Part shown: piece after piece, positions 1-5,452 of the stretch
Position numbering within the stretch: the first letter of the stretch is position 1
Layout: the number at the start of each line of letters is the position of its first letter
Assembly (NCBI GenBank): GCA_900771305.1
Contig: CAAGNL010000537.1
Span: 1 to 5,452, forward strand
Origin: Kiritimatiellia bacterium
GTDB lineage: Bacteria; Verrucomicrobiota; Kiritimatiellia; RFP12; UBA1067
Length of the DNA: 5,452 bases
Direction: 5' to 3'
Made by a program: the position numbers and the translations under genes
Notes under the pieces: model-generated
The model's database searches: none
Seen by the model: only the letters and a program-made list of their open reading frames with translations
Told to the model about the DNA's origin: nothing

Positions 1-395
1 AGCATGATGGCCGTCGTGCAGTTCGGGTTCGCGATCACGCCCTTGTTCCAGTCGAGATCCTCGGGGTTGACCTGCGGCACCACCAGCGGGACTTCGGGGT
101 CCTGGCGGAACGCGCGGGAGTTGTCAATCATCTTGGCGCCCGCCTTGACGACGGCGTCCTTGAGCTGGATGGCGACATCCGTCTTGCCTGCGAAAAGGAC
201 GATGTCAAGGCCCTTGAAAGAGTTCTCGTCCGCCTTGAGCACGTGGTACATCTCGCCGTTGATCTCCTCGTCGCGCTCACGCGACGCGAACACCTGCACC
301 TTGCCGCACGGGAAGTTGCGGTCCTTCAGAACCTTGATCATCTCGGCGCCCACGGCGCCGACACCCACAAGACCAACCTTGTACTCTTTGCTCAT
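1..395 (-). CDS. asd: Aspartate-semialdehyde dehydrogenase, N-terminal part (3' end beyond window)
   Basis: This enzyme makes L-aspartate-4-semialdehyde from 4-aspartyl phosphate with NADPH in the cytoplasm, at the branch point to lysine/diaminopimelate, threonine and methionine. The ATG lies at 395-393, and the frame is open to the left edge, giving 131 complete codons of a protein usually about 330-370 aa long. Visible features are an N-terminal Rossmann beta strand and glycine-rich loop (VGLVGVGAVGAEM, residues 7-19), the substrate-binding region DNSRAFRQDPEVPLVVPQVN (91-110), and the active-site motif NPNCTT (123-128) with catalytic Cys126. The start is supported by GAGGA seven bases upstream. 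Oddities are GVGAVG where GATGAVG is usual, AGK (69-71) where AGG is usual, NCTT where NCST is usual, and VPQVN where VPEVN is usual. These suggest a diverged lineage but leave the catalytic Cys intact. The gene lies downstream of a terminator, so it is probably not co-transcribed with the sugar genes. The family call is firm; the C-terminal half, with the catalytic His, cannot be seen. Confidence 0.93.
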   Translation of the reverse strand, partial: MSKEYKVGLVGVGAVGAEMIKVLKDRNFPCGKVQVFASRERDEEINGEMYHVLKADENSFKGLDIVLFAGKTDVAIQLKDAVVKAGAKMIDNSRAFRQDPEVPLVVPQVNPEDLDWNKGVIANPNCTTAIM

Positions 396-402
396 TGTCT
401 TT

Positions 403-407
403 TCCTC
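403..407 (-). promoter_or_regulatory. Ribosome binding site of asd
   Basis: The minus strand reads GAGGA followed by seven bases (AAAGACA) and then ATG. Motif and spacing are those of a good Shine-Dalgarno site and fix the asd start. The surrounding bases TTTTGAGGAAAA are A/T-rich, which would keep the initiation region unstructured. Confidence 0.8.
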
Positions 408-433
408 AAAACGGACACTTCGCCCGACCAGGC

Positions 434-446
434 TGATAGTGTATCA
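434..446. repeat. Small inverted repeat TGATA-N3-TATCA upstream of asd
   Basis: The plus strand reads TGATA GTG TATCA, a perfect 5-bp inverted repeat with a 3-base centre. It lies 39-51 bases upstream of the asd start and overlaps the end of the T-tract of the preceding terminator. It could be a small operator for asd, but arms this short also arise by chance. I could not assign a convincing -35/-10 pair: TTGATA at 447-442 on the minus strand resembles a -35, but no good -10 follows at 17 bases. Confidence 0.25.
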
Positions 447-470
447 AAAAGCGCCGCCCTTCGGCGGCGC
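446..470 (-). terminator. Rho-independent terminator after the DUF5107-TPR gene
   Basis: Read on the minus strand, an 8-bp perfect GC stem (GCGCCGCC / GGCGGCGC, 470-463 and 458-451) with loop GAAG is followed directly by TTTTT (450-446). Flanking AAA (473-471) on the 5' side can pair with the first Ts and extend the stem. It begins 30 bases past the stop codon of the TPR gene and ends about 50 bases before asd. This is a canonical intrinsic terminator separating the two transcription units. On the plus strand the hairpin is followed by only TTT, so it is weaker in that direction. Confidence 0.88.
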
Positions 471-500
471 TTTCTGCGGATTTTATCCCCTGGTCCCAGC

Positions 501-3500
501 TTACCGGACCGTGGCCATGCGTTTCGCCCAGAGGATCGCCGGCTTCTTCGCCGCAACCTCCTGGAAGAGAGCCTGCGCCTCGGCAGACTTTCCGGCGGTC
601 AGCGCCATTAGCCCACGCAGGTATTTCGCCTTCCAAAGGTTGTCCGCCTGGCGCTCCATCGGCGAATTCTCGCCCCCGAACTTCGCATAGGCGTCGATGA
701 CCTTCGGCTGGGGCTTCTCGAGCGTCGCGATGGCCTTTTGGAGTTCCGCGAGGTTCACGTCCACGTCCTTCTGGTCGCCTTTGAGCTCACGGAGGACCAG
801 TACGCGGTAGAAGTTCATCTCGCCGGGATTCACCCAGCCCTTGAGCGCGTTCTGAAGCTCTGCCCTGTAGTTCTTCTCGTCACCCTGTGCCTTGTAGCAC
901 TGGGCAAGATAGTAGCGCACCTTCGGCTCGGTGCCGGCGTCGCCAGGACGGCCCGCCTGGAGATTCTCCGGGTAGGTGAGGGCCTGCTCGAAGTCCGCCT
1001 TCGCGCCGGCGAAGTCCTTCGCCTCCATCTTCCTAATTCCACGCAGCAGCAATGCATCCACGAACGGTGCCAACAGGCCTTCGCCACCCTCCCACACGTG
1101 GAAGCGGCGCCCCGTGAGGATCTTGAGCGACGAATCATAGTCGCCCGCCTCGTTGAAGAGGTAGGCCATGCGAAGGATGCAGGCGTCATACTTCTCGGCG
1201 GTCGCACGATACTTCTTCATCGCATCCAGACGCTCCGCCGTGCCCTTCCCGAGCTTCTCGGCGAGCTTGTCCATCTCCTCCAGCGCGCGGAAGTTGGAGG
1301 GGTCGGCGGCGAGCGCCTTCACGTAGTAGCCATAGGCCTCCTCGCTCGGTACGCCCGTGGGGATGCCGGTGTTGGTGAAATAGGTTCCGGGGTGGGCGAG
1401 ACCGAAGCCAACGTTGCGCAGCGCGAGCGCGTGGTCCGGCTTGAGGGCGAGAGCCTTCTTCCAGCTCGCGAGCGCCGTCTCCTTCTGGTCGTAGTTCCAC
1501 TCGACGTTGCCGAGATAGTACCAGGTGTTCGCAAGCTCCGGACAGAGGACCGCGGCGCGGCGAAGCACCGCGTACTCCTCGTGGCGGTTCGGGAAGCAGT
1601 AGTCCGTGGACTGTGCCGCGGCCTGCTCGTAGCGCTTCTTCGCGAGGTCCGCATGGCCCATCTTCTCGAGGGCGTAGCCGGCGAAGTAGTCGAAGAGCGG
1701 ATTCCTGTAGCTCGCGCAGGCGGCAACAGTATCCTTGAGCGGCAGCGCGCCCTCGGTCGCGAACGGCTTTTCCGTCCTGGCAAGGGCGTTCGCCTGATCG
1801 CACAGCACGGCGACTTCGCGCCACGCGCCGACGCTCCAATAGTCGCTCACCGTCTCGAGGAGCGCCTGGGCCTTGATGCCGCGGTTCTCGCCGGCGTTGA
1901 CGACGGCATCCGCACCGTCATCCTCCGCGAACGCGCGCTCGGCGACGCCCCAGGAGTCGAGCGGATCGATTGCCGCCGCGAGACGGAGCGCCTTCGAGCC
2001 CTCGGGCAAGCGCTTCAGCTGACGCAGGATGTAGGCGCGCAGCACGTGCAACTTCGCCTCCTTCGCACCGCGGTCGAGGGCATCGTCCACACGTGCGAGC
2101 GCCTCCTCCCAGTCGCCCTTCAGGCAGGCGAGACGGGCCAGCGCGGCATAGGCGGGGCGTCCGTGGGTCGAACGCCAGGTTACGCGCCAATAGAGATCCT
2201 CGGCCTCCTTGAGCTTCGCGGCGCGTTCCGCGGGGTCGATCGCGAGCAGGCCCTGCTCCTCGAGCACGAGGGCGAGCAGATACTCGGGCTCGGCGTCCTT
2301 CGCCCGCGTGTAGTTGCGCGTCACGCGCGCCGTCGCCGTGCGGAGCAGCTTCTCGGCCTTCGCATACTCGCCGTTCTTGGCAAGACGCGTCGCAAGGGCC
2401 ACGTTCGCCGCGGAATAGCCGGGGTCGAGCTTGAGGGCCTGCTCGTAGTACGGCACGGGATCGATGAGACCGTTGTGGAACTGGTCAAGACGAAGCCCGG
2501 TGAGATAGGCCTCTTCGGCGCTCGCATAGTCCTTGGGCTCCTTTGGATTCGCGACCTTGGGAGGCAGAGGATCGTGCGGATCCTCGGGGACGGGCGTGTA
2601 GGCAAGGAAGACCTTGCCGGAGGCGTCCGCAATTGTCGCGGTGAACTCCTGGTCCCTCGCGTCCGCGGCGACCTTCACGGTCTTGCACCACGGCTTATTC
2701 GGATCGATGGCAATCCCCTTCTCGGTGAAGACCGGGGACGTCTCGCCCTTGCGCAGAACCTGCACCGTGCAGTCCTTCAGCACGCGCGTGGAGTGGAAGC
2801 CAACGAGAAGCTCATCCTTCTTCGAGAGTCGGTCGACGTTGACCGCGCCGTCGATGGTGACGTTCTTGACGCCGCCGATGCCCTTCACGGGGAACCAGAA
2901 CTGCTTCACCGTGCGCGTCTCGTAGGGGTCGATCCAGCTGTAGTCGGGCTGATTGTCGCTCCAGCAGCCCACCATCAGCTCAAGGTAGGGGCCGTCGGAG
3001 TCGGTGAGTACGGTGTCCCACACGTGCGCCTCCGGGAAGTTGCCCCAGAGGAAGAACTTCTTGCCGACGGTGATGTGGCGATTCGAGACGTGGGCGGTGC
3101 CCATGTTCTTCTTGTGGTCGAAGCCGGCGATCCAAGCGTTCTCCGGATCCATCGCGAAGATGGAGCGACTCTCGACCGTGAAGTTGCGCCACCAGGAGAG
3201 ATCAATCATCCCCTCCACGTCATCCGCATACTTGGAGCGCTGGGAGGGAATCCAGCTGTGGTCAACCTTTTTCGGCCCCATCGGGAACGAGGTCCAGAAG
3301 TTCTTGTGGTGGTCGAAGCCGAGATGGCAGCTCGGAGGGAAGAGCACCTGATAGTCGTCGCCACAGTGGACGGAGACATTGGCCCAGTAGATCATCGACT
3401 CGATGTACGGGCCGCGGTTCATGAAGACGTTCTCGGCCTGGAGCACCGCGCGGTCCGGCAGGAGGGAGAGTCCGATGGACCACTTCAGACGGCGGCGAAG

Positions 3501-4007
3501 CTCGGTCTCGCCGATCCAGATGGCCTTCTTGCCCGTCTTCTTGTCTTTCACGAGCTTCCAGTCGATTGGCATTGCGGTCGTCGCGCGGTGGTGATGCGGG
3601 AAGTTCCACTCCACACCACCCGAAATCCATGCGCCGAGCATGCCGATGAGCGCAGGCTTCACGACGTGCTGGCGGTAGAAGGTCTCGAAGCCGGTCTGCT
3701 TGTCCGTGAGGTTGAGGAGATGTCCGCCATGCTCGGGGAGGAGACCGAACTGCAGCCAGTCGTTCTCCATCGTGAGGTACTTGTAGACCTCGTCGACCTT
3801 GCCGTCGTGCAGCACGTCCTGCATCGGGTACGGATAGACGCGCCCCTGCGCGCCCTGGTAGACGCGGCCCGTGTAGAACACGGGGGTCTTGTCGTAACCG
3901 CCCGGCGCGTACGTCGGCAGCATGATCGTCGACTCCTGCATCTGCACGCCACCCGCGAGAACTGCGGACACCGAGAGCGCCACAGCCGCGAAACCACTCT
4001 TCTTCAT
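501..4007 (-). CDS. Exported DUF5107 domain protein with C-terminal tetratricopeptide repeats
   Basis: This 1168-aa protein is of unknown biochemical role. Residues 1-20 look like a Sec signal peptide: MKK, hydrophobic FAAVALSVSAVLAG, likely cleavage near AGG-VQ. There is no lipobox Cys, so a soluble periplasmic or secreted protein is expected. Residues about 30-370 match the DUF5107 domain as I know it: ENDWLQFGLLPEHGGHL (81-97), GAWISGGVEWNFPHHH (125-140), IYWANVSV (206-213), FFLWG (318-322) and QPDYSWIDPYE (353-363). After a beta-rich linker (about 370-475), residues about 495-1160 are helical TPR-type repeats. The clearest are at 827-860 (NTWYYLGNVEWNYDQ onward) and 1121-1156. The family-typical motifs RFHVWEGGEG (968-977) and YPENLQAGRPGD (1012-1023) lie within them. 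The start is set by the signal peptide and a GAGGAG site. The upstream oxidoreductase gene suggests a role in sugar or uronate use; this is inference. The DUF5107 fold resembles carbohydrate-binding or mutarotase-like beta-sandwiches only by my impression. Family call sure; function open. Confidence 0.9.
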   Translation of the reverse strand: MKKSGFAAVALSVSAVLAGGVQMQESTIMLPTYAPGGYDKTPVFYTGRVYQGAQGRVYPYPMQDVLHDGKVDEVYKYLTMENDWLQFGLLPEHGGHLLNLTDKQTGFETFYRQHVVKPALIGMLGAWISGGVEWNFPHHHRATTAMPIDWKLVKDKKTGKKAIWIGETELRRRLKWSIGLSLLPDRAVLQAENVFMNRGPYIESMIYWANVSVHCGDDYQVLFPPSCHLGFDHHKNFWTSFPMGPKKVDHSWIPSQRSKYADDVEGMIDLSWWRNFTVESRSIFAMDPENAWIAGFDHKKNMGTAHVSNRHITVGKKFFLWGNFPEAHVWDTVLTDSDGPYLELMVGCWSDNQPDYSWIDPYETRTVKQFWFPVKGIGGVKNVTIDGAVNVDRLSKKDELLVGFHSTRVLKDCTVQVLRKGETSPVFTEKGIAIDPNKPWCKTVKVAADARDQEFTATIADASGKVFLAYTPVPEDPHDPLPPKVANPKEPKDYASAEEAYLTGLRLDQFHNGLIDPVPYYEQALKLDPGYSAANVALATRLAKNGEYAKAEKLLRTATARVTRNYTRAKDAEPEYLLALVLEEQGLLAIDPAERAAKLKEAEDLYWRVTWRSTHGRPAYAALARLACLKGDWEEALARVDDALDRGAKEAKLHVLRAYILRQLKRLPEGSKALRLAAAIDPLDSWGVAERAFAEDDGADAVVNAGENRGIKAQALLETVSDYWSVGAWREVAVLCDQANALARTEKPFATEGALPLKDTVAACASYRNPLFDYFAGYALEKMGHADLAKKRYEQAAAQSTDYCFPNRHEEYAVLRRAAVLCPELANTWYYLGNVEWNYDQKETALASWKKALALKPDHALALRNVGFGLAHPGTYFTNTGIPTGVPSEEAYGYYVKALAADPSNFRALEEMDKLAEKLGKGTAERLDAMKKYRATAEKYDACILRMAYLFNEAGDYDSSLKILTGRRFHVWEGGEGLLAPFVDALLLRGIRKMEAKDFAGAKADFEQALTYPENLQAGRPGDAGTEPKVRYYLAQCYKAQGDEKNYRAELQNALKGWVNPGEMNFYRVLVLRELKGDQKDVDVNLAELQKAIATLEKPQPKVIDAYAKFGGENSPMERQADNLWKAKYLRGLMALTAGKSAEAQALFQEVAAKKPAILWAKRMATVR

Positions 4008-4017
4008 GTGAACCTAT

Positions 4018-4023
4018 CTCCTC
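4018..4023 (-). promoter_or_regulatory. Ribosome binding site of the DUF5107-TPR gene
   Basis: The minus strand reads GAGGAG, ten bases, then ATG at 4007-4005. The spacing is slightly long, but the motif is strong. It selects this ATG, which is also the one giving a proper signal peptide; the next in-frame ATGs (residues 23 and 29) would remove it. Confidence 0.7.
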
Positions 4024-4031
4024 ATTCTTCT

Positions 4032-4048
4032 ATTCGTTAAAACGCAAT
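4032..4048. repeat. AT-rich imperfect inverted repeat in the DUF5107-TPR leader
   Basis: The plus strand reads ATTCGTT AA AACG C AAT: arms ATT-CGTT and AACG-AAT pair with one unpaired C (4045). It lies in the only AT-rich stretch between the oxidoreductase and the DUF5107 gene, about 25 bases upstream of the latter's start. On the minus strand it includes TTTT (4042-4039), which follows the hairpin at 4050-4077 after eight bases. It could be a weak terminator tail, part of a promoter, or an operator. I found no convincing -35/-10 pair, so no promoter is claimed. Confidence 0.25.
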
Positions 4049-4049
4049 C

Positions 4050-4077
4050 GGCGCTCCTTCGGCACGGAAGGAGGGCC
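4050..4077 (-). other. Imperfect stem-loop in the intergenic gap
   Basis: On the minus strand CTCCTTC (4073-4067) pairs with GAAGGAG (4060-4054) around a six-base loop CGTGCC. Past one C-C mismatch, GGC (4077-4075) pairs with GCC (4052-4050). Eight bases later comes TTTT (4042-4039). This could be a weak intrinsic terminator or an mRNA-processing/stability hairpin that lowers transcription from the oxidoreductase gene into the DUF5107 gene. The gap between hairpin and T-run is too long for a canonical terminator. Confidence 0.4.
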
Positions 4078-4078
4078 T

Positions 4079-4096
4079 GGCCGCCGAAGGGCGGCC
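4079..4096 (-). other. Perfect GC hairpin abutting the oxidoreductase stop codon
   Basis: On the minus strand a 7-bp perfect stem, GGCCGCC / GGCGGCC (4096-4090 and 4085-4079), closes a CTTC loop. It begins immediately after the TGA stop at 4099-4097. No T-tract follows, so by itself it is not a canonical terminator. Its inner 16 bases (4080-4095) equal, in opposite orientation, the core of the terminator at 453-468. The likeliest role is 3'-end protection of the upstream message, or part of a compound terminator with the next hairpin. Confidence 0.55.
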
Positions 4097-5452
4097 TCAG
4101 GCGGGAAGCTCGGTCTGAAGCAGGGCGCGTGCCGCACCCACGCCGCCGAGAAGCTTCACGAAGTAGGCCTCGACCTTGTCGGCGAGGGACGTCTTCGTGA
4201 GGTCCGTGCCGAAGATGGACGCGTTCGCGAGGATCTCGCGGATCTGTCCCTTGTAGGAGGCGGGGTCGTTCCACACGATGCCGTCCAGCTTCGCCTGCAA
4301 CTCGTCCTTGAGCGGATCGGCCGAGACCTCCATCTCCTCGCCCGCGTCGTTGACCGCAAGCAGATAGCGTAGCCAGCCGGCGATCGCGAGCGGAATCGCG
4401 ACGAGCTCGTTCAGGTCACGGCCCGTGGCGAGGTAGCTCTTCACCGTCTCGCCGAAACGGATACCAACCTTCTGCGACGTGTCGGTCGCAATGCGGCGGG
4501 GGTCGTCCGGCATGAACGGATTGGGCAGACGCTCGTTGACGACCTCGTCGATGAACGCCCTGGGGGAGAGGATCTTCGGGTCCACGACGACGGGCAGGCC
4601 CTCGACGTAGCCGAGACGCTTCACGAGGCGAACGATGTCCGCATCCTCCATCTCCTTGCAGATGAGCGTGTAGCCGAGCAGGCAACCGTACATCGACATC
4701 GCGGTGTGGAGCGGATTGAGGCAGGTCGTGACCTTCATCTTCTCCGTCATGTTCACCGTGTCGCGGTCGCAGAAGTAGACGCCGGCCTTCTCGAGCGCGG
4801 GGCGTCCGTTCGGGAATTTGTCCTCCACCACGAGGTACTGGGGCTTCTCGGCGTTGACGAACGGCGCGATGAAGGTCTTCTTCGAGGTGATGATCGGAGC
4901 CATGCCCTCGATGCCGTCCTTCGTGAGAGACTCCTCCACCATCGGGTGGGGGCGGGGCGTGATCTTGTCGATCATGGACCACGGAAACGCGACCTTCGAC
5001 TCGTCCTCCAGGTACGCGAGGAACCCGCCATCCACGAACCCGTCCCAGTGCCAGGCCCGCGCGATCTCGACGACGGCGTTCCGCAGCTTCTCGCCGTTGT
5101 GCGAGCAGTTGTCCATCGAGACGACCGCGAGCGGCAGCTGTCCGGCCCGGTAGCGCGCCAGGAGGAGCGCACAGACGATCGACATCGCGTGGCGCGCGGC
5201 GGCGGGGCCCTCCTTCATGTCCGCCTCGACGACCGGCAGAAGCGTGCCGTCCGGCTTCCGGAGCGCGTAACCCTTCTCCGTGATCGTGAACGAAAGCATC
5301 TTGAGGGAGGGCGCGCGGAAGATCGCCTCCAGGTGCGCCTTCGCGGCCGCGTCGGAGAAGTCCACCTTCACGCCCTCGGCGACGCCCGCGAGCACCTCGC
5401 GCGTCGTCGTGCCGTCGGGGTTCAGGAGCACGTTCAGCGTGAGGCTGTCGTG
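4097..5452 (-). CDS. Mannitol dehydrogenase-family oxidoreductase, probably a fructuronate/tagaturonate reductase-type enzyme (5' end beyond window)
   Basis: This long-chain polyol/uronate dehydrogenase would interconvert a keto-sugar acid or ketose and the matching aldonate or polyol with NAD(P)H in the cytoplasm, for example fructuronate and mannonate. The frame is open to the right edge (first visible residues HDSLTLNV), so 451 aa are seen. The GTG at 5431-5429 is internal, not a start. About 80-100 N-terminal residues, with the Rossmann glycine loop, are probably missing. Visible motifs, numbered from the edge, are TEKGY (58-62), VVSMDNCSHNG (110-120), ITPRPHPMVEE (164-174), VVEDKFPNGRPALEKAGV (208-225), the catalytic region MKVTTCLNPLHTAM (239-252) and ATDTSQKVGIRFGET (322-336). 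The candidate catalytic residues are Lys240, Asn246 and His249. The family call is secure. The substrate is not: a uronate is favoured over mannitol because I recall this motif style from proteins annotated as D-mannonate oxidoreductases, but arabinitol or another polyol is possible. The DUF5107-TPR gene follows after 89 bases. Confidence 0.85.
   Translation of the reverse strand, partial: HDSLTLNVLLNPDGTTTREVLAGVAEGVKVDFSDAAAKAHLEAIFRAPSLKMLSFTITEKGYALRKPDGTLLPVVEADMKEGPAAARHAMSIVCALLLARYRAGQLPLAVVSMDNCSHNGEKLRNAVVEIARAWHWDGFVDGGFLAYLEDESKVAFPWSMIDKITPRPHPMVEESLTKDGIEGMAPIITSKKTFIAPFVNAEKPQYLVVEDKFPNGRPALEKAGVYFCDRDTVNMTEKMKVTTCLNPLHTAMSMYGCLLGYTLICKEMEDADIVRLVKRLGYVEGLPVVVDPKILSPRAFIDEVVNERLPNPFMPDDPRRIATDTSQKVGIRFGETVKSYLATGRDLNELVAIPLAIAGWLRYLLAVNDAGEEMEVSADPLKDELQAKLDGIVWNDPASYKGQIREILANASIFGTDLTKTSLADKVEAYFVKLLGGVGAARALLQTELPA

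Noticed and set aside
19..21. NPNCTT of asd read as a lost catalytic residue.
   Set aside because: The catalytic Cys (codon at about 18-20) is present; only the following Ser is replaced by Thr, so the gene shows no sign of being a pseudogene in the visible part.
4..690. A 228-codon plus-strand frame starting at position 4.
   Set aside because: It runs antisense through asd, straight across the terminator and into the 3' end of the TPR gene. Its translation is low-complexity Ser/Arg/Thr with no family resemblance.
1186..1839. A 217-codon minus-strand frame within the TPR region, in another phase.
   Set aside because: It is a shadow frame of the TPR gene, rich in Arg/Gly/Pro, with no ribosome binding site or recognisable motif. 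The real frame shows continuous TPR-type sequence here with no frameshift.
738..4040. A 1100-codon open frame on the plus strand, opposite nearly the whole DUF5107-TPR gene.
   Set aside because: The minus strand carries a clear signal peptide, DUF5107 motifs, TPRs, a ribosome binding site and a terminator. The plus-strand translation is a run of Arg/Leu/Val/Glu-rich sequence with no recognisable domain, as expected opposite a GC-rich gene with strong third-position bias. It also has no credible start context.
5429..5431. GTG at 5431-5429 as the start codon of the oxidoreductase.
   Set aside because: The frame stays open upstream to the window edge, and the residues before it (HDSLTLN) continue a family-like sequence. 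The N-terminal nucleotide-binding region has not yet appeared, so the true start lies outside the window.

Overview
The window is GC-rich bacterial DNA with three genes, all on the minus strand. In the direction of transcription (right to left) they are: a long-chain mannitol dehydrogenase-family oxidoreductase (5' end outside the window), a large exported DUF5107 plus tetratricopeptide-repeat (TPR) protein, and the start of an aspartate-semialdehyde dehydrogenase gene, asd (3' end outside the window). Together the three genes cover all but two short gaps of 89 and 105 bases.

Layout: 4097-5452 encodes the C-terminal 451 residues of a polyol/uronate oxidoreductase, closest by motif to the fructuronate/tagaturonate reductase side of the family. 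Its stop codon abuts a perfect GC hairpin, and a second imperfect hairpin follows in the 89-base gap. The DUF5107-TPR gene (501-4007, 1168 aa) starts after an AT-richer leader with a GAGGAG ribosome binding site. It ends 30 bases before a clear Rho-independent terminator (446-470). asd starts at 395 behind its own ribosome binding site and runs off the left edge.

Functional reading: the oxidoreductase and the DUF5107 protein plausibly form a carbohydrate or uronate utilisation unit. An exported sugar-related protein of unknown activity would sit beside a cytoplasmic NAD(P)H-dependent uronate/polyol oxidoreductase. asd (lysine, threonine, methionine and diaminopimelate biosynthesis) lies beyond the terminator and is probably a separate transcription unit.

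Organism: the strong G/C third-position bias and the signal-peptide-bearing DUF5107-TPR protein beside a uronate-type oxidoreductase would fit a Verrucomicrobiota/Kiritimatiellota/Lentisphaerota-like bacterium, possibly gut-associated. This is a guess from general familiarity; no marker gene in the window settles it. I see no mobile element, CRISPR array, tRNA or rRNA. The most interesting element is the large DUF5107-TPR protein, whose biochemical role is not established to my knowledge. Second is a 16-base hairpin core that occurs in opposite orientations on either side of it.
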